Positions 1 to 11,343 of a DNA stretch of 64,000 nt are shown piece after piece; the stretch's first letter is position 1, and each line of letters starts with the position of its first letter. This stretch comes from Phytophthora quininea (lineage: Eukaryota > Oomycota > Peronosporomycetes > Peronosporales > Peronosporaceae). The stretch is taken from positions 62,001-126,000 of the forward strand of contig JAAVTG010000395.1 of the NCBI GenBank assembly GCA_011947345.1. The letters run 5' to 3'. Below the pieces are notes generated by a model. It saw only the letters and a list, made by a program, of their open reading frames with translations. It searched no databases and was not told where the DNA came from. The position numbers and the translations under genes were made by a program.

Positions 1-1150
1 GAAGATCATTAAATGGGACCTTGACCGGCATTTTAACAGCAACTTGGTAAGGTCTTGATAGGTGCAAGGAGGTCACTTCCTGGACTTCATTTCGTTCGTA
101 AGACAGCTGCGTGGCTGCGACGACCACCTTCCGAAGCGGAGCACTGGCAATCAGGACCTTGCAGAGCTTCACCTCTACAGCAGACACCCGACCGTCGAAA
201 TGGACGCCTACGTCATGAGGAAACGACCGACGGCACGAATTGGCTTTACGACCACCGGCGTTGACTCATTGTAGCGCTCTTGTCGCTCTTTGTCCATGTT
301 ACAAAGCGACTTGGTTCATCCAGACGGTTTATTCGAAGCGACCTGGTCTCAATCTGGCCAAGCGATCGCTATCGACTTTGCTACAAACCCGTGCCCAATT
401 TCCTGTTGTGATAGCAGCATCGATCTGTTCGCTACGTTCGTACGTGATGCCCAGTAAACTCATAGCTGTAGACGTGGACACTGTTCAAGCCGAGGAATTG
501 ATGTTGAATCGAGATTATCAAGCAATGATCAAAGGCGTAGGCTATCCATTCTGCAAACTTGTGCATGCTTGAGGCCTGACTCATCGTTGCGACTGCAATG
601 ACGGTGGTTCCACTGTTCGAGATCGGAAGCAAGGTCGGCCATGATTTCCGTCTCACAAGCTGTTTGGATGGCCGTCGTTCGTTGTGTTTGGGATCGTCAA
701 CGACAAGTCCTCCACGGCTGAGAGATTACTAACGGATACTTGAGAGCGGCTGGGAGTGTTGAGCGTCATGTCAAAAACGTAGCAAAGAACTCCTCCAAAG
801 CATACAATGCTCGAAAATGTTCACAGATTTTGCCTTGAACTCATCGACTTGTATGTGAAATCGAACTGCAGTAGCGAATGCTAGGGATCTCGAGCCTGAC
901 TTCAACCGAGCGCAGGTGCGCAGCAGTCAGGCGCATTGATCGACAGTGACGGTCTCCACCAAAAGCTCGGGTCACCTGACAACAATCCAACGCACGGTCT
1001 CTAGCGCTCGCGTTCGCGTTGCAGCTCGGTCCTGCTCTCCGTCTGTTTCGTGGCTGCGTCTTGGTGGAGACAATATATGAGATCGTTTTGGTGGCCTTCG
1101 AGGTCTCACATTCCAAAACTCTCTCTCGAAGACACCACGACATAAATACT
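1..1150. other. Unassigned left edge
   Basis: No gene could be supported here. The short open frames on both strands lack an ATG context and family resemblance. A possible exon end followed by a donor-like GTAAGG lies at about 46-51, so the left edge may hold the tail of a gene that starts outside the window. The stretch at 540-840 has broken coding-like fragments with stops in every frame and may be old transposon debris. Confidence 0.3.
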
Positions 1151-1884
1151 ATGACCAACTCGCCGCTTTCGAGGAAGAGTTCGCTTGCGTTCATCCTCGA
1201 CGACGAAGAACCGTCTACCAAGCGTACAGCCACATCAAGCGAGAACGATTCGACAGCGACAAAGCGGAAGAAGCTCTCCGTCTTGGAACCGATTGTGTCG
1301 TTCGATATGAATGAAGCACGCGGAGTCTCACCGCCAGTAGCTCGAAAGGTAGAGCACCTTTGATTGATCTTGAAGGCGTAAACTTTTCTTGATTATTTGT
1401 TGTTGTTATCGACTACAGAGTAGTAAATATTGCATCGTTGAAGGCTGCGTGAGTCGTGCTAAACACGCTCGACGCTGCTGGAAACATGGTACGAAGCCTG
1501 TGAAAATTGAGGTGAGTATGGCCTGTGCTAAGTGTTTGTTGCAGGTGGCTCTGTCAAGTGTAAAATAGCTGGTTGTAGAAACCGAGCCAAGACGAAAGGA
1601 GTTTGCTGGTCTCATGGAGGCGGAACTATCTGCAGTGCTAACCAATGCACGACGATCGCGGTTTCTAATGGTGTTTGTTGGGCTCACGGTGGAGGTAAGT
1701 TACCAGCCTTTCAATTGTACAAAGTACGTAGTAAAGGAGCTAATGAGTTGGCTTCTGAATAGGCAAGCGCTGCATCACGCCTGGATGCTCTCGACCAGCC
1801 TACGAGCGCACGAGAAATATGTGCTCGATGCACTACAACGCAGTGACTTTTACAACTCTTCCACCTCTCAAGAGAGAAGTCTAA
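1151..1884 (+). CDS. WRKY19-like multi-zinc-finger protein, four exons
   Basis: Four exons join in phase: 1151-1348, 1419-1488, 1545-1694 and 1763-1884, giving 179 residues. All introns are GT...AG and 56-72 nt long. Residues 1-66 are a Ser/Thr/Lys-rich tail. The rest is four repeats of the C-x4-C...C-x2-H(GG) finger seen in oomycete WRKY19-like zinc-finger proteins, for example the segments CKIAGCRNRAK, CWSHGGG, CWAHGGG and CITPGCSRPA. The splice choice at 1488/1545 is supported because it joins CWKH to GGSVKC and restores the repeat. The family is large in Phytophthora and its molecular role is not settled; nuclear zinc binding is inferred. No WRKY domain is visible despite the family name. 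Confidence 0.85.
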
Positions 1885-1973
1885 GTTAAACACATTTTGA
1901 TGTTGGCAGTACCAAAAGCATCTTTCCTTTCCCAACTCCTATATTTTGCAACATGAAGCATGCCGTCGACGTA

Positions 1974-4900
1974 CTACTGGATGCTGCAACCGTAGTTTGC
2001 TTGGGGATTTGGAATCGATGGCGTGGATGGCGATTGAGCTGCCCCCATCACTATCTCGCACTTCACACACGCCCCTGTGGGCGACTCTAGTTTGAGCGAG
2101 AATGGGATCGGGTTCGAACCGGACTGGTCTGCTGTCACGAAGTCTTCGAGCTCTGCTACACCGTTGCCGACTTCGTAGCTTTTCCTGAAACACAAAGTGT
2201 TAACGCTCAATAATTGAATGAAATACTGTAAAGCTGTTCTCACGTACCAATAATGAACCTGCTCCACGGAGACCTTGATCGTGCACTCGCGTAGCATCTC
2301 AGTCGAATCAATGCACTTCAAAGCAACTGGCTCAGAATTCCAGGATGGATCTTCACGGGATGCCGGTGATATCTCGGTTTTCTCTTTTATAATGGCCTCC
2401 GGTCCAGACGCACGAGCAATCTCCCAAGTGCAGCGGTATTGCTGACACCAATCTCCTTTCTGCTGCAGCCCAGTAGCTCCAACGATGCGCAGCGAGATGG
2501 TCACTGCAGTGTTCAAAGCCCTGGGTGGTTCTGGTCTGGGAGGGTCACAAGACGTAAGATGGCTCTTCGGGTCATCAATTTCTCGCTGATGCGCCCACAC
2601 ATAACTGCCATCCTTGGTAGCGGCGCAGCGCAGGTTTGTCGCCTCACCAATAGTGTACTCGTCGTATTTGTTCTCGTGAAGCTGCAATAGATCACGAAGA
2701 AAAGCCATTCGCGCGGCAGGGTCCTTACCCAACGTCGTCGACCATTTTTCTTCAGTACTCAACTCTTCACCGTCGAGTAGACCTCCAACGACGTCAGCTC
2801 GGTCCAGGACACTTTGAAACTCTGCGATACAAACAAACACACACTTAGCTAACCTTAACGAAATAGGCACAAAAATGCAAGTGTTTTACTTGGTAGTCCC
2901 ATATCGATGGCAATCTTGACGAGGTCAAACGGGATAACCGAAGAGGCAAACGAGATAATGGTAGCGCTAGCCTAGATACGAGTAACCAAATGAGTGCCCA
3001 CCCCACTAGCCCAATCAATAAAGACACACCTGAAAAAACGAGCGATGCTCTGTGATGAAGTCGGGTGGGAGAGCGATTTGCAGTGGAGAGTGGTAACAGA
3101 CCCGGAAACCTCGCTGTGGATGCACAGCTCAATTGATGACGCCTTCTTAGCGATCGTCCATAACGCCGGGAAACGATAGCTCTTGCCCCTGATGACAAGT
3201 TTCTTGATCGTTTCTAGCCCAGTACGTACCTTTTGATTGCTAAACCATTCGTCCAAGATTCTAGAGTCTGTCCACGCACGCTGAGTGAACCATCCAAAGT
3301 CTGCCGGTAGCCACGGCACTGTTGGCAGTTCCTCTTCAGATTTGCCCATTAAGTTGCTCACTTCGTAAAGCTTCTCTTTGCTGTGATCGCTATCGATGTC
3401 GATAATGTAGCGCTTCAGAGACCGAAGTCCTGGTAGACCGAGCAGCACTTTCTCCATTGCAATAACATAGTATCGCATCTTCTCCCATCGAACCTCCTTC
3501 GAGCACGCAGCCACCTCGATCGTAATCTCTTCGTAGTTTTTCGTCTCTTTACAAGAAAAAAGACATTCGCGATGAACTTGCCATCGAAATAACTCTGGAA
3601 CCACGTCCCGCCAACTTCGCGCTCTGCATCATTGCGGAAGCACCGCACAGCAAAACTCACGTAAAGGGACTCGGCAACGTCGTGTGGAAGCGAGTACTGC
3701 CACGTCGTAATGGCGGAACCACTGAGACCGTGGTCGTTTAGTGTTGATGTGCTCTTGGACAATGTCCGACCAAGAGTCTGAGCGGTTCCATTTGTCTTCC
3801 AGTACGTTGGTACAATCATGTCGTCACCAGCAATATCTTCTAGGTTGGTTGCTGGATAAGCCAAATTGAAATCCAGTAGTAGGCGCTTAAAGGAAGGCAC
3901 CCATTCCTCATCCTCGTCACTCAATGCTTTCCAATACGGAAACGTCATGAGTAGTGCATGCTGCAGCGTTCCGTCACGACGAAGAGCATCGTAGCTTTCT
4001 CCTACTTTATCTTTGTAGTTGTGGTTGACAACCTCTCGAACGAGGTCGAGCATGATCTTCGGGTCGATGATAATCAAATCTTTAAACTCGGAGTTCGTAT
4101 CCTTGTACCACAAGATGTCACCCAGCTCATGCAGCACCGCAAGAATTTCCCTACAGGTCGTTGCGTTGAGCCCTGGAATGTTGGTCATAAACGACTGGCA
4201 CAAATAATTGACTGATATTATCCCCTTTTTGATGCGCTGTTGTGCGTTGACATCACCGGCTGTGGGGCGCAACTTGATGATATGTTCCAAAACCTTCGAG
4301 TAGGTGGTCGTCATCGGGAAACCACCAGACATTTTCCTTTCTTTCACCACTGCGTGCTTAATGCATTCTCGAGCTTGCTGGATAAACTCATCGGTCCATA
4401 CACTAGTTATTTCCATGCCCTCATTGAAAGCTGTTTTCAGAGCATCTTTTACATCGGCCGATAGCTGCGTGTCGTTGCCATCGATAAATGTGACGAGGCG
4501 AGTATTCACGTCAATTCGAACAGCAGCGATTTTGTCATCATCTACCGTATCGGCTTTTGTCCCGATCACCTTGAAATCAGCTTCAGGTTGGCGGAACAGG
4601 ATCTGCCGCACCCAACGAAGCACATTCTCCTCGAAAAGTGCTGCTTTAATTTCTCGCACTCTCCTCGTTTACGCGACTCCGCCTCCTCCAACTTCTTCGC
4701 GTACACGTATAAATCCACACATAGCAGGTATAACGTCCGCTTGAGAAAAACAGCGCGTGCGCAACGTGGTAGACGTCTTGGCCAGCGAAGTCCCAAAATG
4801 TGACGTTATGTTGCTTCGCTGGAACTCCCTTCTCACGACTCTTCTCGATAAATGGCATTGATGTCAAGTCGATCCCAATCGTGCGATCATCTTCGCCAGC

Positions 4901-7900
4901 AAGCGATGACGTATCCTTCGTAATCGACTGGACTAGACTCGTCTTCCCCACGTGCTCGGGCCGACGACACAGATCTTGCGCCGATAGACAAGTTCACCTG
5001 CAGTGGTTGTCTTTAAGTCATCCAGATACGTCTTGACTGCGTCTTCGCCGCCTTTGATCACTTCGGGTGGGATTTCTGTCAGGGGTTTATTCCCTTCATG
5101 GCAGTCGTTCCAGTGCCGTGCACAACCGTGAAGCCCCAATTGTGTGCTAGTTAACGACGACTTCTTCGTCGGTGGAATCGGCTTCGATCCTTTGTCGCAC
5201 AGAATGCGAGCAGCACCAACTTGTTTTTCCAAAGACGCATCGTTTTTTTCAATCATATAACCAAGCGGAGTCCGGCCAGCCTGTACAAGCCAATGATTGT
5301 CAACTGAGACTGTGATAGTATTCCATTCTGAAACAAGCGAGACGTACAGAGTCTACAGCTTCAATCTCAGCGCCTCGATCCAACAAAAGTGCCACCACCT
5401 CTGAGTAACCATTTCTTGCAGCAATGTGCAACGAAGTACAGCCATTCTAGGTAGTTCCAACAGCCACAATATTGTCAAATTGAATGAGTAAGCCCCAGCA
5501 TTAGCCAACAACACGTACCTTGGACACAGCCTTATTATCAGCGCCACGATCCAGTAAAAGGGATACCACCTCGGAGAAGCCTACGTCAGATGCATAATGC
5601 AATGCGGTCTTGCCAGTCTACACAAGCAATCACAACCCCATCGTCACATCTTAGCTTCGAAAACAGTCTACATATCCTACGCCACAACGCTGACAACAAC
5701 ACCTACCTCACCAACAGTCTTAATATCGGCACCACGATCCAGTAGTAATGATACCACCTCGGGATGACCTTCATTTGATGCAAAATGCAATGCAGTCTTG
5801 CCAATCTGCACCAATCCAGACACCCCTTCTCAGTATCAATGCCCTACTACAAACAGCTACATGGCAACAATATTATCAGCGCCTACCTTGTCAACAGCCT
5901 TGATATCGGCGCCACGATCCAGTAGTATCGACACCACCTTGGCATAGCCTTCTTCAGATGCGAAATGCAATGCAGTCTTGCCATACTATTCACGTCTCAA
6001 CATCAACACCCTGCTCAAGCGATACTGTCAACAACACCTACCGCATCCACAGCATTGATGTTGGCTCCACGATCTAGCATTATCGACACCACCTCGGAGT
6101 GGCCACCATATGATGCACAATGCAACGCCGTCTCGCCATACTGTAGAAAACAACAATCGCATCTTAGCATCAACACCCTGCTGAAGCGTAGAACACGACA
6201 CTGCCAACAACACCCTACCTTAGACACAGCATTGGCATCGGCGCCTCGATCCAGTAGTAATGATACCACGTCGGAGTGGCTTCCTTTAGATGCACAGTGC
6301 AATGCAGTCTTGCCATCCTGCACAAATCACCAATCGAGACGCCACCACCCCAGCATCGTCAACACCCTGCTAAAAAACCACGTGCATCTTACAACCTACC
6401 ACATCAACAGCCTTAACATCTGCGCCACGATCCAGAAGCAATGATACCGCCTCGGAGTGGCCTCCATTTGACGCATGATGCAATGCAGTCTTGCCAATCT
6501 GCCAATCACAACGCCATCACCACATCTCAGTTTGCTCAAACCAATATACACATCCTACACCACGACACTGTCAAGAGCACCTACACAATCAACAGCCTTG
6601 ACATCGGCGCCACGATCCAGTAGTAATGATACCATCTCGGAGTATCCTACTTCAGACGCATAATGCAGTGCCGTCTTGCCATCCTACAGATACCACCAAC
6701 CAGGATATCATCAACATATTTTCATACAACACGACATTGTCAAAACACCCACCTGATCAGCAGCCTTGATATCGGCGCCACGATCTAACAGTATCGACAC
6801 CACCTCGGAGTGGTCTCGAAGTGACGCAAAATGTAATGCAGTTTGGCCACACTGAAGAAAACACCGTCATTACCACTGATCAATCCCACACACCCTTCAA
6901 ATCATCAGCATCGTCGTTAACGCCTACCTCATCTACGGCTTTGATGTCGGCGTTGTGGTCTAGCAATACCGACACCACCTCGGAGTTACCGGCTTTTGAC
7001 GCCATATGCAGCGCAGCCTTTTTATCCTATATTATACACAAAGCAAGATTCTCAGCAATTGCTATACACAACCCAGACGACGACACTGTCATCAATACAT
7101 GCCCGATCTACAGCTTCGATATCAGCACCGTGGTCCAGCAGGATCGACACCACTTCGGAGTGACCTCCTCGGGACGCAAAATGCAACGCATTACTGCCAT
7201 TCTACATACACCAATCCACGCGATATCAGTGCCCCATTCACCGCCGTGCCGCACGACGTTGTTAACTGACACCACATACCGAATCCACAGCAGTGATATC
7301 GGCATCGCGACTCAGCAGGATCGATACCACATCGGAATTGCCTGCGAAAGCCGCGCCATGCAGCGCAGTGTTTCCTTCCTACGTTTCATGTTCCCCACAA
7401 CATCATTTAACCACAACGATCGCAAAAGAACGCAATCGAATCATACCTTATCACGCGTATTTACATTTGCCCCTGCGGCGATCATATCCTTGCCATCTGC
7501 CGCTGCTTCTGCATCGAATGTATGCCACGTTTTCTCCATTTCTTCCTGTGTATCCATCAGTCAACACGCGACTCTACCCTTACAACGAAACCTTCTACTT
7601 ACCAGCAGGGTGTCTGCAACGTTGCCCTTCTTAAGACGGCACACAAGCTCACGCCAACTATCCCACACATGGTACTGTCGTCGGCATTGGCTTAGTAAGG
7701 TGGGGAAGAACCAAAGGTGCAAACAAACGAACTTGCTTTGTATTCCGAGAGTCCTCGCTCTTCCATCCACAACAATTTCTTCTTTTCATATCGATGGTAG
7801 GCTGCATTCACAGAGTCTTCCTCATCACCGTCCTGAAATAACTATCAACAAAACACCACAGTCAGTCACCACCACACCACCACCGCCTTCATTTGCGCGT

Positions 7901-7970
7901 ACATTGCTCCCCATCGTCTCTCCGTCCTTCGTCTAGAATTCCAAACTGGTCTTCCTCGCGAGCAGCCTCG
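1974..7970 (-). CDS. Ankyrin-ROC-COR (ROCO family) protein with frame breaks
   Basis: Read right to left, the gene has acidic N-terminal exons (about 7970-7570), about twelve one-exon ankyrin repeats (7530-5280), a linker, a Ras-like ROC GTPase domain (P-loop at about 4955, switch DRTIGIDL, G3 motif DFAGQD at about 4790), a COR domain (about 4650-3200) and a C-terminal C2-like region ending at a stop at 1974. Introns near the 3' end fit in phase: 2185-2247, 2822-2889 and 2972-3029. ROCO proteins are GTP-regulated dimeric signalling scaffolds. No kinase domain follows COR here, unlike LRRK2-type members. Four single-base losses break the frame: in the CCCC run at 4946-4949 inside the P-loop, near 4727, near 4659, and in the A-run at 3556-3561. 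The residues on both sides are well conserved, so sequence error is more likely than decay. The first exon and start codon are not resolved; coding-like sequence may reach about 8100. Confidence 0.8.
5280..7530 (-). repeat. Array of ankyrin repeats, one repeat per exon
   Basis: The strand encodes about twelve copies of a 33-residue ankyrin unit of the form GKTALHxAS...SEVVSLLLDRGAD, plus a partial first unit. Matching points of successive units lie at about 5370, 5541, 5728, 5909, 6064, 6240, 6420, 6605, 6774, 6947, 7125, 7300 and 7466, a spacing of 155-187 bp (mean near 175). Each unit ends in ..KAVD/EAVD next to a GT donor, and the next begins after an AG acceptor, so each repeat is one exon of about 100 bp between introns of about 70-80 bp. 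The exons are much more alike than the introns, as expected for tandem exon duplication under coding constraint. Confidence 0.85.
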
Positions 7971-7979
7971 GGTTCTGCA

Positions 7980-8649
7980 GCCCAACAGCCACAGGTAACC
8001 GCCAAACTCACGCAAGAAGCGACGATCACGAGGCACGACAGAGATCTCCACTCGTCCCCATCTGCCCTCAGTCGTCAACCGCCGTCTCCAACCGCAGCGG
8101 GCTGCACAGCCCCTTGCCTTTTCAACTCGAAACTGGTGTATGATACGTCGGCTACAATATGGCTACAGTTTCCGTTATCACGAGAATGGAGACCATCGGC
8201 TTTAATCTCAAAAGTCTCGATTCGCTTCGTGCGCAATCGTGGCCATCATGGAGCTGATTTCTCTTTCCGAGCCCATTCCATTCCGCGGGTTTCGTTCAGC
8301 TCCAGTCGATTGCTTTTGTTTTGCTAAGGCGGTAGTGGTAGTGCGTGAAGCTACCGCATACACCGGAGAGGGCGTTCAGATCAACACGGTCTCAATACTT
8401 TTCTATAGCCATCCACTCTTTCGCGCGCACGCTGATCCAGAACGACATCTTATCGTCCGCGTTCTCCCAGTCGAACCTGTCCTTATTCTCCTCAAACAGC
8501 TTCATTTTCCACTTAATGAAGTCCGCGACGAAAACTCATAGTCGATCTTCTCGAACGTCTCCTGGCAGATGTCTTTGATATAAGGATTGCGGATAACGAC
8601 AGAGATCGTTCCAAGAGAGGGCGTCCAGGTGCCGTCGCGCGAGGTCTAC
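7980..8649. other. Damaged coding-like sequence left of the LINE
   Basis: The minus strand has a clear coding-like segment at about 8400-8540 (for example FIKWKMKLFEENKDRFDWEN) and another at about 8560-8600, in different frames and interrupted by stops. I do not recognise the family. The segment at 11344-11760 continues the same strand after the LINE, so this looks like one old minus-strand gene or element split by the insertion. The 5' exons of the ROCO gene may also extend to about 8100. Confidence 0.4.
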
Positions 8650-8667
8650 CTTCTAGGTAGGTATGTT
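8650..8667. repeat. Left 18-bp direct repeat (LINE target-site duplication)
   Basis: The 18 bases beginning CTTCTAGGTAGG are repeated exactly at 11326-11343 in the same orientation. The neighbouring bases differ on both sides. The pair brackets the reverse-transcriptase sequence, as expected for target-primed integration of a non-LTR element. Confidence 0.85.
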
Positions 8668-11325
8668 TGCGTTTGGAGAAATACTTGCGATAGTTTTTGG
8701 ATATCAATTGGAACGTGGAATTCTGCTTCCACATCAGCGATATTCCTCGGTGGCACTACTGTTTAAGAAAGGAGACCGATCTGAACCAGGAAACTTTCGG
8801 CCGATCACACTGATGCCCGTTGAGGTCAAGATATTATCACGAGTATTAGTGAATCGTCTTAGACCACACATTTCTAAGTTAGTGCATCCGGATCAAAAGG
8901 GTTTTATACCGGGTCGTCGGATTGACCAGCAGCTAATGCTAGTCCGCGATCTCCAGCACTTAGAAACATTCCAAAACGCAAAGGACTAGCGACGTTCTTG
9001 GACTTCGCTAAGGCTTACGACCGCGTTAATCCTCCGTACCTCCTTCGAGTTTTGGAACGACAAGGATTTGGGCCTCGGTTTTTGGCGTGGATACGTCTGT
9101 TGTACAACGACTCGAAGTGTTCATTAATGATCAACGGATGGGCGCAGGACTCGCTGACACCAACTCGAGGAGTGAAACAGGGAGATCCATTGTCTCCGTA
9201 TTTGTTTGCTCTCTCGTTGGAACCACTAGGAAATTTGTTACGCGCTCAAAGAGATTTAGGTGTCCTGGTGGGACAAACATTACGAGTCCCAGTGGGGTTC
9301 TTTGCTGACGACACTGTGCTATTCTCAAAAGGAAAGAGGGAGCTAGAAGAGCAGCTTCAAATTGTTGATGACTATTGTGGAGGATCTGGAGCTCGGCTGA
9401 ACCATAACAAAAGTGTGATAATGAGTCTCAACAGTAAACGTTCTGCTCCGCGAGTGTCACCGCTAAAATCACTGAAGCGCGGCGAAACCGTGCGATATCT
9501 TGGCATTCCGTTCGGCAATGGTGATACTTCAACATTGGTGGCGAATCAACTCGACAAAAATTGATTAAGCGGCTCCAACTTTGGAAAGGCCGAGCGAGAA
9601 CCCTAATCGGCCGAAGGTTGATCGCCCAAGCAGAGATTTTGTCATTGCTGTGGTATTTCACAGCTTCGGTGACGATTCCAACCCGGTTCATCAAATGCTG
9701 GCAAGGCATTGTGAATCGGTACGTGTTATACAACCGCGTAAGCACTGGGAAATCTGGGATAAGTATCGTTCAAAAGGACTGGCTGTGAGGCCACGCGAAG
9801 CAGACGGCATCGGGGTTCCTGATGTAGCTACTGTTATTCGTCGCCAGCACTTTCAACTCCTCCAGAACTTTGTATTAGCGATTACTACACACCCAGACGA
9901 AGATGACAACGTATGGTATCGCCCAATGCTCTACATGATCCAATTACGCTATGGCAACTTCGCCCGCCCGCGATCGAGTGATTTCTTACTTCAAAGCCCA
10001 CCGAAACCAGCGGGCTGGAGGTCGAGCATGCTACCTTTGTGGTGGAGACACTTGCTACGGGAGTGGAACAGAATTAAATGGCCAGCCCCGGAGTCGATTC
10101 ACTACAACAGAATGAAAACTCTGCAGAAGGCGTTATTCACCCCAATTTGGTGGAGCAAGTTGCCTGAATTTCAGGTACTGGATACACGAAGCCCAGCAAG
10201 TCCGGCGAAGCCCCTGGGGTCAGGGTCAAATGCCTTTCGAGCGCTCTGTCGGGAACTGGCAAAACATAAAAGTTATGTTTTGCCGACTTTCTGGGTGCCA
10301 ATCGAGACTGGCCGTCGTCAACGGCATTTTTCACGGACGTCTGCTCCGAGATTCATCCAATACTTGGGACGAAAGTGCTTCCGCATGACATTTTCGTGCT
10401 CTACCATCAAATGAGCCGATTATTTCATCGCTTACTACCGCATCCGGACGAAGGAGGAATGCAGGAAGTAACAAGTACGAATTCACAGCCGATATTTGGA
10501 ATCAAGGTAAGTAGCTGTCTCCCAACAGAACCATCGACGCGATTCTTCCCAAATTTGCGATCGCAAGATTGGAAGGTGATTCTCCAGCAAGTTCCGGAGT
10601 TGATGCATCATCCGATGGAAGACCTGGGGTGTCCTCGACAAAGGATTCATGAGACCTTGTCCAGTGTGATTTCTCTACGTGGATATCTACTGCCGGTAAT
10701 TCATGATGTGATAGTACGAATGTGCTTCGAGACCTCACAGTCGGTTCACGACTATACTTCCTCAGAGAACTAAATCCTACCATCCAAAACTGCGTTCGTC
10801 CGGAATGCCAGGAGATCGAAACGGTAGAACACTGTTTTTCACGTGCCCGTTATTAGAACCAATGTGGAGCGAACTATGGAGCCGGTGGTCAACGTTCTTT
10901 GCGTCGATCTAAGCTGGAGGTTGCTACTCTTCCCAAGATTGCAAGACCTTCGTAGGAACAGGAGAAGTGAGCACAAAGAACTGATACTTCTATGGAGGAT
11001 CTACACAGCGATTGTGTTTCATGCAACATGGCGGCTCAGGAACGACATTCATTTCCAGGAAACAACAGCTGAAGTGCCAAATATTCGCAATCTGCTGAAC
11101 TCGTTCAAGATGCACTACCAATTCCTCTACCAACACGCACATGAGCTTCATTGCAACCGCGCTACTGTGGCCCGGGTGCTGCAAAACTTGGCTTTGATCC
11201 GCCAGAAAATAATATCCCGGAACCCATTCACCACTTGTGGACGACACGAACGTAACTCTCACGGATAGATACCTTATCACCTTAAGACGAGAAATCCGCT
11301 AAACAGTTAATCAATTCAATTACTA
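8668..11325 (+). mobile_element. 5'-truncated non-LTR retrotransposon (LINE)
   Basis: This 2,658-bp element starts inside the reverse transcriptase and runs to a 3' end without a clear poly(A) tail; the last bases are A/T-rich. ORF1 and the endonuclease are missing, the usual result of incomplete target-primed reverse transcription. It lies between perfect 18-bp direct repeats. The reverse transcriptase has frame breaks, so this copy cannot be autonomous as read. Confidence 0.85.
8720..11268 (+). pseudogene. LINE reverse transcriptase and C-terminal region, broken
   Basis: Recognisable motifs in order: KKGDRSEPGNFRPITL at about 8767, FIPGRRIDQQ at about 8905, DFAKAYDRV at about 9001, GVKQGDPLSPYLF at about 9172 and the catalytic FADDTVLF at about 9301. 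A thumb region and a long C-terminal part follow to about 11268, including Cys/His residues (CVRPECQEIETVEHCF) typical of the end of LINE ORF2 proteins. The frame changes at about 8985 and 9558, each at a run of A one base short, then again near 9790 and more heavily after about 10400, where decay looks real. Confidence 0.85.
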
Positions 11326-11343
11326 CTTCTAGGTAGGTATGTT
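11326..11343. repeat. Right 18-bp direct repeat (LINE target-site duplication)
   Basis: Exact copy of 8650-8667. The flanking bases diverge at once on both sides, so the match is confined to the insertion boundary. Confidence 0.85.

Noticed and set aside
6821..7936. Plus-strand open frame of 371 codons
   Set aside because: It is antisense to four ankyrin exons and their introns; composition follows the complement of the repeats and no family fits.
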